Shown: in pieces, positions 22,669 to 34,205 of the stretch
Layout of the letters: every line of letters starts with the position of its first letter
Numbering within the stretch: the first letter of the stretch is position 1
Assembly: GCA_905182995.1 (NCBI GenBank)
Contig: CAJJDP010000011.1
Coordinates: 694,432 to 758,431, forward strand
Source of the DNA: Paramecium octaurelia
Taxonomy: Eukaryota; Ciliophora; Oligohymenophorea; Peniculida; Parameciidae
Length of the DNA stretch: 64,000 bases
Direction: 5' to 3'
Position numbers and translations under genes: made by a program
Notes under the pieces: model-generated
Databases searched by the model: none
Told to the model about the DNA's origin: nothing
The model's input: the letters and a program-made list of their open reading frames with translations, nothing else

Positions 22669-23142
22669 ATGAATTCATTCTTGTTTTACGATCCTAACTT
22701 CCTTCTTCAATAATAGCTCTTGTTTCAACAGCTAGTCCAATACAATTCCATGTTCGCCTTAAGGTAAATAGTTTAATTAACTTGTTTAGAAATGCTTATT
22801 CCATGTCACAATCATTAAGTCCCTAAATTTAGCCAAAATCTCCTTAGGAATGCCATACTATTGATTAAAATACCGTAAAAAATGATGAAACCATCGATGA
22901 CTAAAGCTCATTTGAACTTTCTAAAAGTAACAAAATAAAAAAACTCATCAAAAAAACTAAAGAAACAAAGTCAAATGCCAATAATACATCTGGAAAAAAC
23001 CAAAAAAAAAAGATATTTCTCTCAATGAAAGACATTAAGGATGTCCAATATAAAAAGTAAAATATGTCATCAATTTAGATTTAAACTAGTTCAAGAAGAA
23101 CAGATTCAAGAAGGTGTAAAAAATCTAGAGGAGAAGAAATGA
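22669..23142 (+). CDS. Possible Ser/Lys/Gln-rich protein
   Basis: ATG followed by NSFLFYDPNFLLQQQLLFQQ, then a Ser/Asn/Lys-rich chain (NAYSMSQSLSPQIQPKSPQE, SKSNKIKKLIKKTKETKSNA). An intron at 22764-22789 restores the frame. The end is uncertain: a second 22-nt intron (near 23085) would give a TGA at 23140 and 141 aa, whereas without it the frame runs on for several hundred bases of AT-rich DNA. Function unknown. Composition suggests a disordered basic protein. Confidence 0.35.
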
Positions 23143-25442
23143 AATTTTAAATACTCTCTATGTTATATGTGTATATGCAACAAGCTTATATTTATTATGT
23201 CATTTCTAATAACATATATTTTTATAAAAAATCATTATAAAAGTCCATAAAATAAATGATATCATTTTACAAAATTGTACATGAAACGGGAATAAATGGC
23301 AGGGTTCTAAGTCATCTAGTATCAATTAAAAATTGTAGAATGATTCGTCTTTAATTAAATTCGACGAAAAATGAATTGATAATTTATATTGCGCATATTA
23401 TTATTAATTATAATAAATTTAATATTGAAATTTATTTTGTATTTAATTCAATAAATCATAATAGTTTCTTCTTATATTACGCTTATTATTTAAAAATAAT
23501 CTTACAAGTTGGAGAATAAGTCGCTTTCATGATTTTTAATCCTTTTACAATTTTAGAAAATTGCATCCTTTAATTTCATCTTAATCGGATTGTTGTAAAT
23601 ATAATCAGATGTTGATAATTGAATTGTATATTTCTTTCGAATTGAAGTTTATCAATCAAATCTGTTACTATCAAAGCTATTTATTATTCAATTAATTTAT
23701 AATTTGTTGTAACATATATACTTTAGACGGATTTAATATTTGGAAGGGCAGATTTTTCAAATTCCAATTTAATTGTGTTCCTATTATTATTGTTCAAAAT
23801 ATTGTTTATTAAGAATAACTCAAGATAGAATTTAAATAAGTGTTTAATTTATCCTAAATTTGATTATATGTTATAAATTATTGAAATTTTTTTGATGAAA
23901 AGCTAATATTTGAATTAAATAGTTTTTTTTCATTTAAAATGCTATCTATTGTTAAATTATGAATTGAAAATATAAATCTTATTCTAATAATTTAAAATAA
24001 TCTTTTTAGTAAAAAGATTTTGGGATCTATCAAATAATCCGATAGATATAGAAATAATAAAAATAAAAATAAAATTATTATTCATATTAAAGGAACAATA
24101 TTTGATATAATCATCACAATTACTCAAGATATTGATGTATTATATCCTCATTATTCAATTCTGTAGATAATGAATATGGAAATTCCTAAATATAACGAAA
24201 AAATTAATAATTATTAAATGTGTTTTATTTTAATAAAAGCTTCTCCATCTTAAGAAACCTAATAAATTTTTTTATTTTAGACTCGCATGAATAATATCGT
24301 TTAATAAATAGGATAAGCTGAATTCAAATTAAAAGAAATTACTTATAATATATTTATATATTAGGCTCTAAAAAAGGATTGAAAGCTTCCTATTGCAAAT
24401 AATATTACATTATTCATAATTTCATGATGATTGGATAATATCATTTCAAAAATAGGAAATTTTGATATTAAATACAAATAAAATGCTCAATTTATGAATT
24501 CATACATAATAATGCTCTATAGGCATCCAAATCTACTTAAAATCTAGCGAATGAGTAATTTTAATGAATCTAATCTAAAAGTTAGAAAATTGTTAATTTA
24601 ATTAAATCCAAAATTGTCTAATAGTAATGATTGTTTGTTATATGGATTAAATTAACTATCTTCTACCTCAAATGCTTTAAGAAAATAAAGTTGAAAAATT
24701 ACAAATTTCTTAGAATATCTTTTTTGTTATTGGTATTCATAATAGTTTTATTCAGCTTAAAGCAATATTTGCTATTCTTATTGGTTATCTAGCAATTACA
24801 ATAAGTCAACAAAACTTTAGTTCTTAAAATTTAATAGATACTTTGATGAGAATGGTTGCAATATTTTGCTAACATTAAAATAATCTCTTTGAAAAATTTT
24901 AAGAATTTATAGAAACGTGGCTTTTTAAATCACTTTACAAAAAAGAGCATGTGATATTATAAGAGATTTCTCAGATGAATTATAAAAATTGCACTTTAAT
25001 ATTTCTCATCTTCCAGAAATTTGCAGTTCTGCTCTTACTGAAAAAGCAATGATGACACAGTTGATATAAGCAAATCATATTAAACAATAGGATTTAACTC
25101 AATATTATTCAATTATTATATTATTCTTTTTACAAATTTATTAAATCAAAATAATTATTGTGAACCAGATATATATCTTTAAACCACATAAAATAAATAT
25201 CATCTAATAATCAAACGAGATTATTAAGATTCTAAATCACTGATTGATAATAGTTATATTTTTAACTAATTCCCTATACTTCAGGTTTTTTGTTCCTTTT
25301 ACTTTTTTATTGTGAATAAACAAAATTTTGCAATAAAAAATAATTAATAGATTCTAATGATTTATTGATAAAGTTCTTTGGTGTTATGAGATATAAATTA
25401 ATGTATTTATGTTTAATGTATTATTTCTTATAATGTCACAAA
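23143..25442. other. 2.3-kb gene-poor AT-rich region
   Basis: No intact gene was found on either strand. Between about 24400 and 25130 (+) three frames are open alternately. One reads LRIYRNVAFQITLQKRACDI then IRDFSDELQKLHFNISHLPE, which could be an old helical-repeat gene, but in-frame TGAs interrupt it and no set of short introns repairs it. Such a long empty stretch is unusual in this compact genome. Confidence 0.45.
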
Positions 25443-25860
25443 TCATTATTCTACGTTTAATTCAACATTAATTCCTGGGCCAATCTTGAAGTTGGTTATA
25501 TCTTTGAAAGTTGGCAATGTGCATTAGAAATCAATTACTCTTTTGTGAATCTAATCCTTATATAATTGTATTACTCTCATTTCAAATCTATCCCAAGTCT
25601 TTGAACCTTCACCACATGGACTCTTTCTGACAGTCATTTTAAGGTGCTTTGTTGGCATTCTGACTGGTCCTTTGAATACAACTTGTTATCCTTAATCTCT
25701 CTTAATGTTGAAATTTATTCATTACTTATATTCCTCTAGCCTTTTCAATGACTTAAGTAGTGAAATTTTCTAAATCCTAAGCGCTTCTGGATGTAACGAT
25801 CATTCTAATTTTTTTAGTTTGTTATTCATCTTCTACTTTCTTTTCTTTCAAGTCAGCCAT
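25443..25860 (-). CDS. RPS20: 40S ribosomal protein S20 (uS10)
   Basis: 122 aa, very close to the eukaryotic norm of about 120. Diagnostic blocks: [34 protein letters not shown], then [15 protein letters not shown] and IHKRVIDF. It sits in the head of the small ribosomal subunit. Introns at 25701-25725 and 25551-25574; the second (24 nt, no in-frame stop) is needed to bring EMR directly next to IHKR as in all homologs. A poly-T tract precedes the start. Confidence 0.95.
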
Positions 25861-26756
25861 AATATTTTTTTTTTAAAATATATTTTTAATAAAAGATTTA
25901 AAATGTATTTCTTCTAAGTGAGGCTTTTTATTTATAATTATAAATCATAAATTATCTGATTTTATATTTTTTAAGACCTAAGTTCACTCCCTACTTTTCA
26001 TATCAACCTGTTCAAATGCATTTTAACCCAAAATAAGTGACATAATAATTAATTTTTATTTTTCCTAAATAATTCATCTGATCCACAAAACATACAATAA
26101 ATTAATGAATAATCATCAATAGATTAATGATATCAATAACATATTTTAAAGAAATCAGTAGTTGTGTAGAGATATAATTTTCATCTGAAATTTCTATATT
26201 TTAAGGAATATTAACAAACAATAGAGTCAGATTTATATAGATATAAAACTTGTTTCAATAATTTTAAACAGGTTTGTTCAACAATAGGTCTATTAATCCT
26301 AAAAAAAGTAAGAGATATTGATAGTTTTGAATTGATAGGAATTGATTAATAACATTGATGATAAGCCTTAATTTGTAATATTGAACTAATTATATGTTAT
26401 ATTTACTCTTAATAACTAAAAATTATCTATTTATTTAACAATTTTTAACTTGAAATTAATACAACTATAAATTTAAACTCTAGTCTACTTTTAAGAATTT
26501 GTTCCATTAAATCTGTTATAAATGAGCATAGTGGAGAGTGCTAGTCCTATTGGTTATAATAATTAGAAGGACAAAAGGATTTATTGAACAGAATATTGAA
26601 AATCAATTTACTGTTTTTGGGAGCAGATAAGGGTATTCGAATTAATTATTCACCTATATAATTGACTAGAACTGAATTCAAAATAAGAGTTTTGTTAATT
26701 GGAACTTCCAGTTTATAGTTTATTGATAATATTTATCTCTCACTGATATTATTTAA
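25861..26756. other. Intergenic, ~900 bases, with possible relic near 26523
   Basis: Mostly AT-rich and empty. From an ATG at 26523 short frames look coding-like (ESASPIG..., NRILKINLLFLGADKGIRIN), but an in-frame TGA at 26724-26726 separates them from the kinase gene. No intron of normal size bridges it. They may be a damaged 5' part of the following gene or unrelated. Confidence 0.4.
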
Positions 26757-28254
26757 ATGATTAAATCTCAGAATAATAAAACCATCATTTTGACATAATC
26801 TATTTTGGATGATTCCTCCGAGTTTTGGATTCAAAGACCACAAGCAATGTTATAATTCTAGTTACAGGACGCACTTTAGGTAGTTAACAGAAACAGATTA
26901 ATTTTGAAAACATTGATGCTAGGGGGACATTATATAAAATATGGTGAAGAAGTAATAAAAATATATATTATGAATAGAAATTTCTTGATATCAGAAATAT
27001 GTTTCTCGAAATTGTTTACCATCCACGAACTTCATCAACGGGATTTAGATTAAGCAAGAATGGCGAAAAACTGGATGTTTATGGGGAAGTGTAGAGTTGG
27101 GTTGAGATGCTTAAAAAATATACAATACAATTCAATTTACAATAAAAATATAAAATAATCAAGAAAATAGGAGAGGGGAGCTAATTTCAAGTAATACAAT
27201 TTCATCAATTTGAAAGGTATTCAAGATTAAAAACAAAATAACAGGATTTTAATATGCAGCCAGAATATATGATAAAGTCAAACTACATAGCTCTAATTAT
27301 CTCCTTGATTTGATTAAAAAATAAGTTACACTGTTGAGATAAGTAGATCATTAAAATTTAATTAAATTATATGAGATCTTCGAAAGTTCAAATCATCTTT
27401 ACATAATATAAGACCTAATTGAGGGAGGCACCTTAGATTGCAAAATTTCTTAAATGAATTTTAACTAAGAACAAATTATATTTATTGTTAAATAAACTTT
27501 AAATGGTTTAGAAGAATTGCATAAGAAAGGGTATATACATGGGGAAGTAGGCTTAAAGTCAATAGCCTTTAAGTATTAATAGGATTTGAACTCTTTATGC
27601 TTAATTCATTATTCTAAAGTGATGCTGATGAATGTTGCCAGAAACAATAATAAAAAAATGATTAGTTAAAGAACTTCTTTGAAAAACGATAAAACTTATA
27701 TTTCTGATTTATAATAATTGGGAATTATTTTGATTAGATTATTAACTGGATATCAATTCCATCAATTCAATTTACCTAATTCTATGGATGAGATTAAAAC
27801 CATCCTAAATTTTAAACAGATAAATAAAGAATTGGAAGTCTTGCTCTAATAATTAATATTAACTGATTTTGAAACATAAATAAGTGATAATAACACCCCA
27901 CTTGAAGTCTTAAAAAATGATATATTTAAAAAATAGCTGGAACCTAAAAATTTTATTCTTAAATATTAGGCTATTAATGAGAAAAATCAAAGGACGAGTT
28001 TAAAACATTTGGATGAGGATTCATTAGATATAAGATCAAGAGTTCATACTCTCCCTTATCTTGAAAATAGATAGAGCAATTCAAGGAGTTTATCAAATAG
28101 AAAACCCAATGTCACTCCTCTTAAAATATCAACATTACACAAATTGGAAACTCTGGCTAAATCTCCATCATAATCATCAGAAAGAAGATAAAGTAATTTA
28201 TATCAATTGCCAAGAATGAATCTCATGCCAAAAGTAAAATAAAAGATTTAATGA
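26757..28254 (+). CDS. PH-like domain plus pseudokinase, copy A
   Basis: About 481 aa; introns at 26952-26977 and 27191-27216. Residues ~15-120 form a PH-like module (SEFWIQRP...LKTLMLGGHYIKYGEE...YHPRTSSTGFRLSKNG). The kinase-like domain begins YKIIKKIGEGSQFQVFKI. Key catalytic positions are changed. The VAIK lysine region reads AARIYDK, so the Lys is Arg. The HRD loop is YIHGEVGLKSIAF, with no catalytic Asp. The DFG position reads CLIHYSK. It should therefore not catalyse phosphotransfer and may act as a scaffold or allosteric partner. The tail is Ser-rich and basic. The start is the first ATG in frame; the region upstream is doubtful. Confidence 0.8.
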
Positions 28255-28674
28255 CTGAGTTTTACTCCAATTGTTACTATGATTTATTTACAAACATTTT
28301 TGTCAATCTTAAATAGCAATTAAACCATTTTTTTCAATTTTTATCAAAATTTTCACTTTTCTTGAATGATCTATTAAAAACCTGTAATCCCTATGTTATT
28401 AATGATTAATGCATAGACTTTCCAGAAATAGGAATTATTGAAATTCGTAAATGATAAAAATTAAAAATAATTATATATTGAACTTTCTTATTTCAAGATT
28501 TTATTTTATATTGATTCAGATAATTGTAAATCAAAATTTTATATGGAATATTCTAAATGAGAATTAAAGTGAATAAACATAGAGTTTATTACTGTTCTGA
28601 TAAAATGTCATATAGGATTAGAAACGAAAAATAATAGACAATCAATTGATTTATTTTATAACAATTAATATTTT
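28255..28674. other. Intergenic, 420 bases
   Basis: AT-rich spacer between the two tandem pseudokinase genes. Nothing recognised. Confidence 0.6.
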
Positions 28675-30161
28675 ATGATAAAGCCCCAACTATTGTAAAT
28701 TTGTTCGGTTGATTCCTTTTTCAATAATCATACTCCTTTATTCCAAAAATCTGGTCCTGATTAATTTATAGCCTAATATTCAAGCGAATTTTAAATTAGT
28801 AATCAAAGCAGGTTAATAATCAAATAGCTGTCTATCTGCCAAAATTTTATTAAATTAGGAGAGGATGTAATGAAATTCTAAACTTAATTAGAAATATATA
28901 AATTTGACAAATGTGTGTATGTAGAAAATAGTTCATCCAAAAACAGGATTGCTTGGAGTGAAGCTTAGTAAAAATGGTGTAAGTTTTGAGATGTTTGGTT
29001 AATTGGATGAATGGATAAATATAATGACGAAATACACAATATAATTGGAATTTGGTTAAAAGTATTAACTGTTTAGCAAAATAGGAGAAGGATACTCAAC
29101 AATAGTATATCTTGTTTTAAATAAAATGATAGGTTTATAAAGCAAGGGATAAATAAAGCAGACAGGAATTTGCTGTTAAAATATATGATAAAAAAAGATT
29201 GCTGACAAATAATTATGAATCTAAGAAATTTCTAAAAGAGTTGAAAATTATTCGGTAACTGGAACATCCAAATTTACTACATTTTTATGAAGTTTTTGAA
29301 AGCAATAATCACATTTATTTGTTAGAGGATTACTTAAAAGGGTAGCAGTTATCACAATTTTACTAAAATTCAGAACCTCTAAAGGAGGAGTAAGTTTTGA
29401 TTGTCATGAAGCCTCTGTTTTAAGCAGTCTAGTATCTCCACGACCTCAACATTTACCATAAATAAATTTGTACTTCAAACATAATGCTTAAATCAAGACA
29501 CGATTTATCTAATCCATGTTTGATAGGGTTCACTCAAGCTGAACAGTACTCGAACCCTGAACAAGATGATTATCAATATTTGTAAGTAAATATAGAGAAG
29601 CAGAAATAATATTATATCAAACTTGATGTCCTTGCTTTGGGAATTGTGATGCATAATTTACTGACAGGAAATCAATAGAATTTTGATTAGGCTCTTGATG
29701 AAGCCATGATGAATAAGTTTAAAGGAACAAGAGACTTTTAATTTATTGATCCTCCTTTATCAGATTCATGCTTTGATTTTTTGAATCTAATTTTTAATCA
29801 AGGGTCTAAAGTTAGAACATGTCAATAGTTATTAGAACACCCATTTTTCGATAAGGAAGCCTAAAAGTCTAATAGAAATATTTCGATATAATTTTTAGGA
29901 GCCCTCAATCCAAATTAGACTTAGTTTAGAATTAGATCAAAGTAATCGTAAAGATCTCCCAAAGCTTCAAAAGATGTTTAAGTGATTCCAGTGAGAAAAT
30001 AGTTCAATATAATATCAAAGAGTCCTTAAGAAAAGCCTAATTTAAATAGTGATTATTTTGAACCTCCAGTAACTCATTTGATGTTTCGAAGAGGGAGTAG
30101 ATAAAAGAGAACTTTAAATTTTAATAATCATCATGATACAAGTAATGATTCAACAAATTGA
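28675..30161 (+). CDS. PH-like domain plus pseudokinase, copy B
   Basis: About 479 aa, a tandem paralog of the gene at 26757 (shared VHPKTGLLGVKLSKNG block, same domain order). Introns at 28913-28931 (only 19 nt, inferred from a frame change) and 29105-29132. The kinase region begins KIGEGYSTIVYKARDK. Here the VAIK lysine is kept (FAVKIYDKK). The catalytic loop is NIYHKQICTSNIML, without Asp, and DFG is replaced by LIGFTQ, so it is a predicted pseudokinase. Later helices (YIKLDVLALGIVMHNLLTGN) are conserved. The C-terminal ~80 residues are Ser/Pro/Arg-rich. ATP binding may persist; catalysis is unlikely. Confidence 0.8.
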
Positions 30162-30507
30162 TTTTTAAGCATAATTTAATAATTAATTTTTTTTCGTTTT
30201 TCTATTTAGTCTTAACTGATTTTCATTAAGAGTAATCACTTAGCAAATTTGAATGAGGAAGTGCATTTGGAAATAATCTCAAAGCATTTGGAGAAAGGAT
30301 ATTGGATAAATAAATTCAATTAAAATGCCATAAAAATTAAATTAAAAATAATTGTACTTGTCAGTAATAAGTAATTGTATGATTATTTTCCGGATTGCTT
30401 AAATTCAAAAGAGATAGAGTAAAAATGACTAACTGTTTTCAGATCATAAAAAAAATTGCTATAAAAGGAGAATTAATTCAAAAATATTTCATATATTAAT
30501 TTAAATC
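30162..30507. other. Intergenic, 346 bases
   Basis: AT-rich spacer upstream of the surface antigen. No motif recognised. Confidence 0.6.
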
Positions 30508-33500
30508 ATGAAATTCCTCTTGATCTCAATAGCATTGCTTTCGTTGTAGGTGAACAGTCTAAATGTAATTTCAACTAATACTTGCACATGCACAACAGTT
30601 TAGGTGCTAAAAGATTGCATTATAAACCCTAAATGTGAATGGGATAGTACCACTTAAAAGTGTATAGATGCAAAAACAACAGGAACGACATCAAGATTCG
30701 TATCTAAGCTTTGTACAGATTCAAAGACTTGTGCAAAGTAATAGGGTTGTGCTTTTTCTGATAACAAATGTCTAATGATGGGAGATTGTTAATCTTATTT
30801 GGGTAGTTCAAATGCTGAATGCCAAAAGTATTCATATAGGTGCAATTATAACAAAGAATTATAAACATGCACATCAAGTGATGTATGTGGTTAATATGGT
30901 GGAGAAGGCAAGCAAACTGATTGTGAAAGTGTAACTTAATAGAATGGAGACAAATTATGTAAATTTGATACATCATAAAATAAATGTTCAAAGAAAGTAT
31001 GTTCAGATTATGAAAAAACAACAGATGCTGATTGTGCAGCAGCATTGTAAGATGCTAATTGTGTAAGTGACAAAAAGAAGTGCTTATCTTAATTAGTTTC
31101 TTGTTCAACATACACAGCAGACTTATGTTTAAGTATAACTGCATCAGATGGACCATGTGAATTATCAAGTGATAAAACTAAATGTTAAATAAAGACATGT
31201 GAAGGTGCCACAGATTCAAAAAGTGATACTGGTTGTGATGCATACTTAAAAGGGTGTATAACCAACAATTTGACTTGTGTTAAGACTTTACCTTCTTGTT
31301 CGACTTATAAAGCTGCAGATTGTACATCATTGAAAGGAATTAAAGGAACTTGTGTATTGACAACAGGTGAAACTCCCACTTGTAGGGATCCAATATGCGA
31401 GGATCTTTCAGAAGTTACAGATGATGCTTGCAAGGCAAAAAATTCATCTTGTATTACAAATGGAGCTAATTGTGTGTTAGCCTTAGCTGATAAATGTGAA
31501 ACAATAACTACAAATTGTGATAATATCTTCACTAAAGAAGGAAAGTGTAAATTAGATACTAGTGTTAGTCCTAATAAATGCGTTGTTGATAAATGCACAC
31601 TTTAATCCAAAACAACAAATGAAGAATGTGGCAAATATGCAGGAACTGATTCAACTACTTGTATCACCAATGGAGTTTCTTGTGTCAAAGCTTTGGCAGA
31701 GACTTGTGCTGAAATAACAATATCAGATAGTAGTAGCTGTGACTAGTATATCAGCAAGGAAGGAAAATGTAAGTTGAAGGATGGATCAGCAGCAACATGC
31801 GAATTAAATTCTTGCAATGATTAAACATTCACATCAGATGAAGAATGCAAAAAGTATTCAAGTCATAATTTAGCACCTGCAATTGATTGCAGAACAACCG
31901 GTGTTAAGTGCGTAGACAATTTAAATACTTGTAATTCATATTTAAAAGACGATGGATGTTCATCTCTAAAAGGATCTGATGGTTAATGTATGGATGATAC
32001 TACTGAAGGAGCTACAAAATGTACAGTAGCCAGTTGTGATAAGATCACATCACCTTCTGCTACATCTTGCCCAGCTGCAAACACAACTTGCAAATTCGAT
32101 GGAATAGCTTGTGTAAAAGAATTGAAGACCTGTGAAAGTTACACAACTAATTGCGATAACATCATTCCAAAAGATAGTACTTTAACTTGTACAACAAATC
32201 CAACTGATTCAACTAAATGCACTACTAAGACTTGTGCTACTGCTCCATCTAGTTTATCCACCGATGTAGATTGCATTAAATACAAAATAGGTTGCTTCAC
32301 TACAGGTTAAGGATGTATTGCATTATTACCAACTTGTGATACCTACAAGGGTATTAAGAGTACTTGTGAGAAATACATTGGTACAGATGGCAAATGTACT
32401 GCTGATGATGCTAATAAAGCTGAGGATAAATGTAAAGCTAAGGATTGTGCCAATGCTACTTCAGTAACTAACGATCAACAATGCAATACCTACTCTAATG
32501 TATGCTTCTATAGTGCAAAGATTCAAAAGTGTTCTAAAAAGGTAGCCACTTGCAGTGTTTAAAAAGCTTAAACTGATTGCGAGAATTCAATCACAAAAGA
32601 GGCTTCAGTTTACTGCACTTGGAATGGTACTGCCTGTGTTCCAGCTACTTGCAACACTATTTCGAACGTGAAGAGTAAGGAGGCTTGTGCAGTCTTTGGA
32701 ACCAATTGTGAATTTGATAACTTGAGTGGATGTAAAGACAAGACTAATTATCCTTGTTCAACACTAAGATAAGCTAGTGCATGCTTATAAGACTCTGCAT
32801 AACATGCTTGTGTTTGGGACTATACTAACAGTGTTTGCATTACTTATAATAAATGCACTGATTTCCCTTTAACACCTGCTAAAGAAAATGAAGTTAAAAC
32901 TGCAATCTAAATTGCAGCTGAGACAGAAACTTGTAAATTGTTATCAACCAAATGTTATTCTAATGGAGGTAATACATGTGTTTATAAAACACCTTGCACT
33001 GTTATTAAGGATGAAAAAAGCTGTATTGGTAGCATAGGAATAGATGATAAGGTTTGTGGTTATGATGCTAAAGCGACAGCTTGTAAGACTTTTGGTTAAT
33101 GCTCCGATGTTGAATTATTAACTCATGCTGAATGTCAAAAGTATAGCACTACTTGTACAACAGATGGAAAAACCTGTGTAGCCATTAAAAATTGTGCAGA
33201 TGCTACTACTAAGGAAATTTGTGATCTTGGAGGCAATGATGGAAAATGTTCATGGGCAGATAATGCTTGCACTCTCTGGACTTGTGATAAGGGCACAGGA
33301 ACCACTCACGAAGCCTGTAATAAATTATTAGCATCCTGCACTACTGATGGTACTAAATGCATCGCCATTCTAGATTGTAGTGCTTACACATCAGATAAAA
33401 GTTGTGTGTTGGGATTAAAAAGCACTCCATGTTTTTATGATAAAGATAAATCAGCATGCAGAAATAAGACATGCACGGATTACACCAATGTGACTGGCTA

Positions 33501-34149
33501 AGCTGATTGCGATTAAGTCAATTGTGCTTATGATTCTGAAGCCAAAGCTTGCATCGCTATTGACAAGTGTTCTGCTTATAAAAAGGAAGGAGTCTGTAAT
33601 GCCAATATTAACACAGATAAGAAGGGGTGTGTTTGGAAAGTAGGAAGTGCTTCAAGTTCAACGGGATGTTTAGATCTCAATTATTGTACAAATGCTGCAA
33701 ATAATCAGGCTAAATGCGAAAGTATGAATTGCTACTTTGTTCCATCCACTACTACTGGTACAACAACAACTGATTCCTAATGCAAGGATATGGATTGTTA
33801 TGGCAACAATCTATCAGTCACAACCAAAGGTCTCTGCAAACCATATACCACCACCAGCACTGATGGAAAGACTAAAAATATATATTTCTGTATTTGGAAT
33901 GATACTACCAAAAAGTGCACCGATGGAGATCCATCAGGGGAGTTAACAGCTGATAATTGCTATGTATTATCACAGTACACATATTATTGGAATACAGCTT
34001 CAAGCAAGTGCGTTTCATGCAAGGGGGGAAATACATCAACTAATAATACAACAAATACAACAAATACAACTAATGAATCGACTACTGATAGTTATGGAGT
34101 TAGATTAGAATTAATAATATGCATCCTATTATTGTTCTAATTAATTTGA
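30508..34149 (+). CDS. Cysteine-periodic surface antigen (immobilization-antigen-like)
   Basis: A single uninterrupted frame of 1213 aa, no introns. The N-terminal signal peptide is MKFLLISIALLSLQVNS. The body is a long series of Cys-rich modules, with cysteines roughly every 8-20 residues in recurring patterns (CITNG..CV, C..Y...C, GKC), rich in Thr, Ser, Lys and Asp. This is the periodicity of Paramecium surface antigens (PSA repeats). Near the end a low-complexity NTTNTTNTTN tract precedes a hydrophobic C-terminus (LELIICILLLFQLI), as expected for GPI anchoring. Such proteins coat the cell and cilia and are expressed in a mutually exclusive manner; whether this one is expressed cannot be seen. 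Confidence 0.9.
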
Positions 34150-34205
34150 GAAGGATACATTATTATATATCCATTAAAATTACATTATATTATTTATTAT
34201 TATCA

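Noticed and set aside
34021-34080. ACA/AAT-rich tandem repeat as a possible microsatellite feature
   Set aside because: It is in frame inside the surface antigen and encodes the NTT linker before the anchor, so it is part of the protein.
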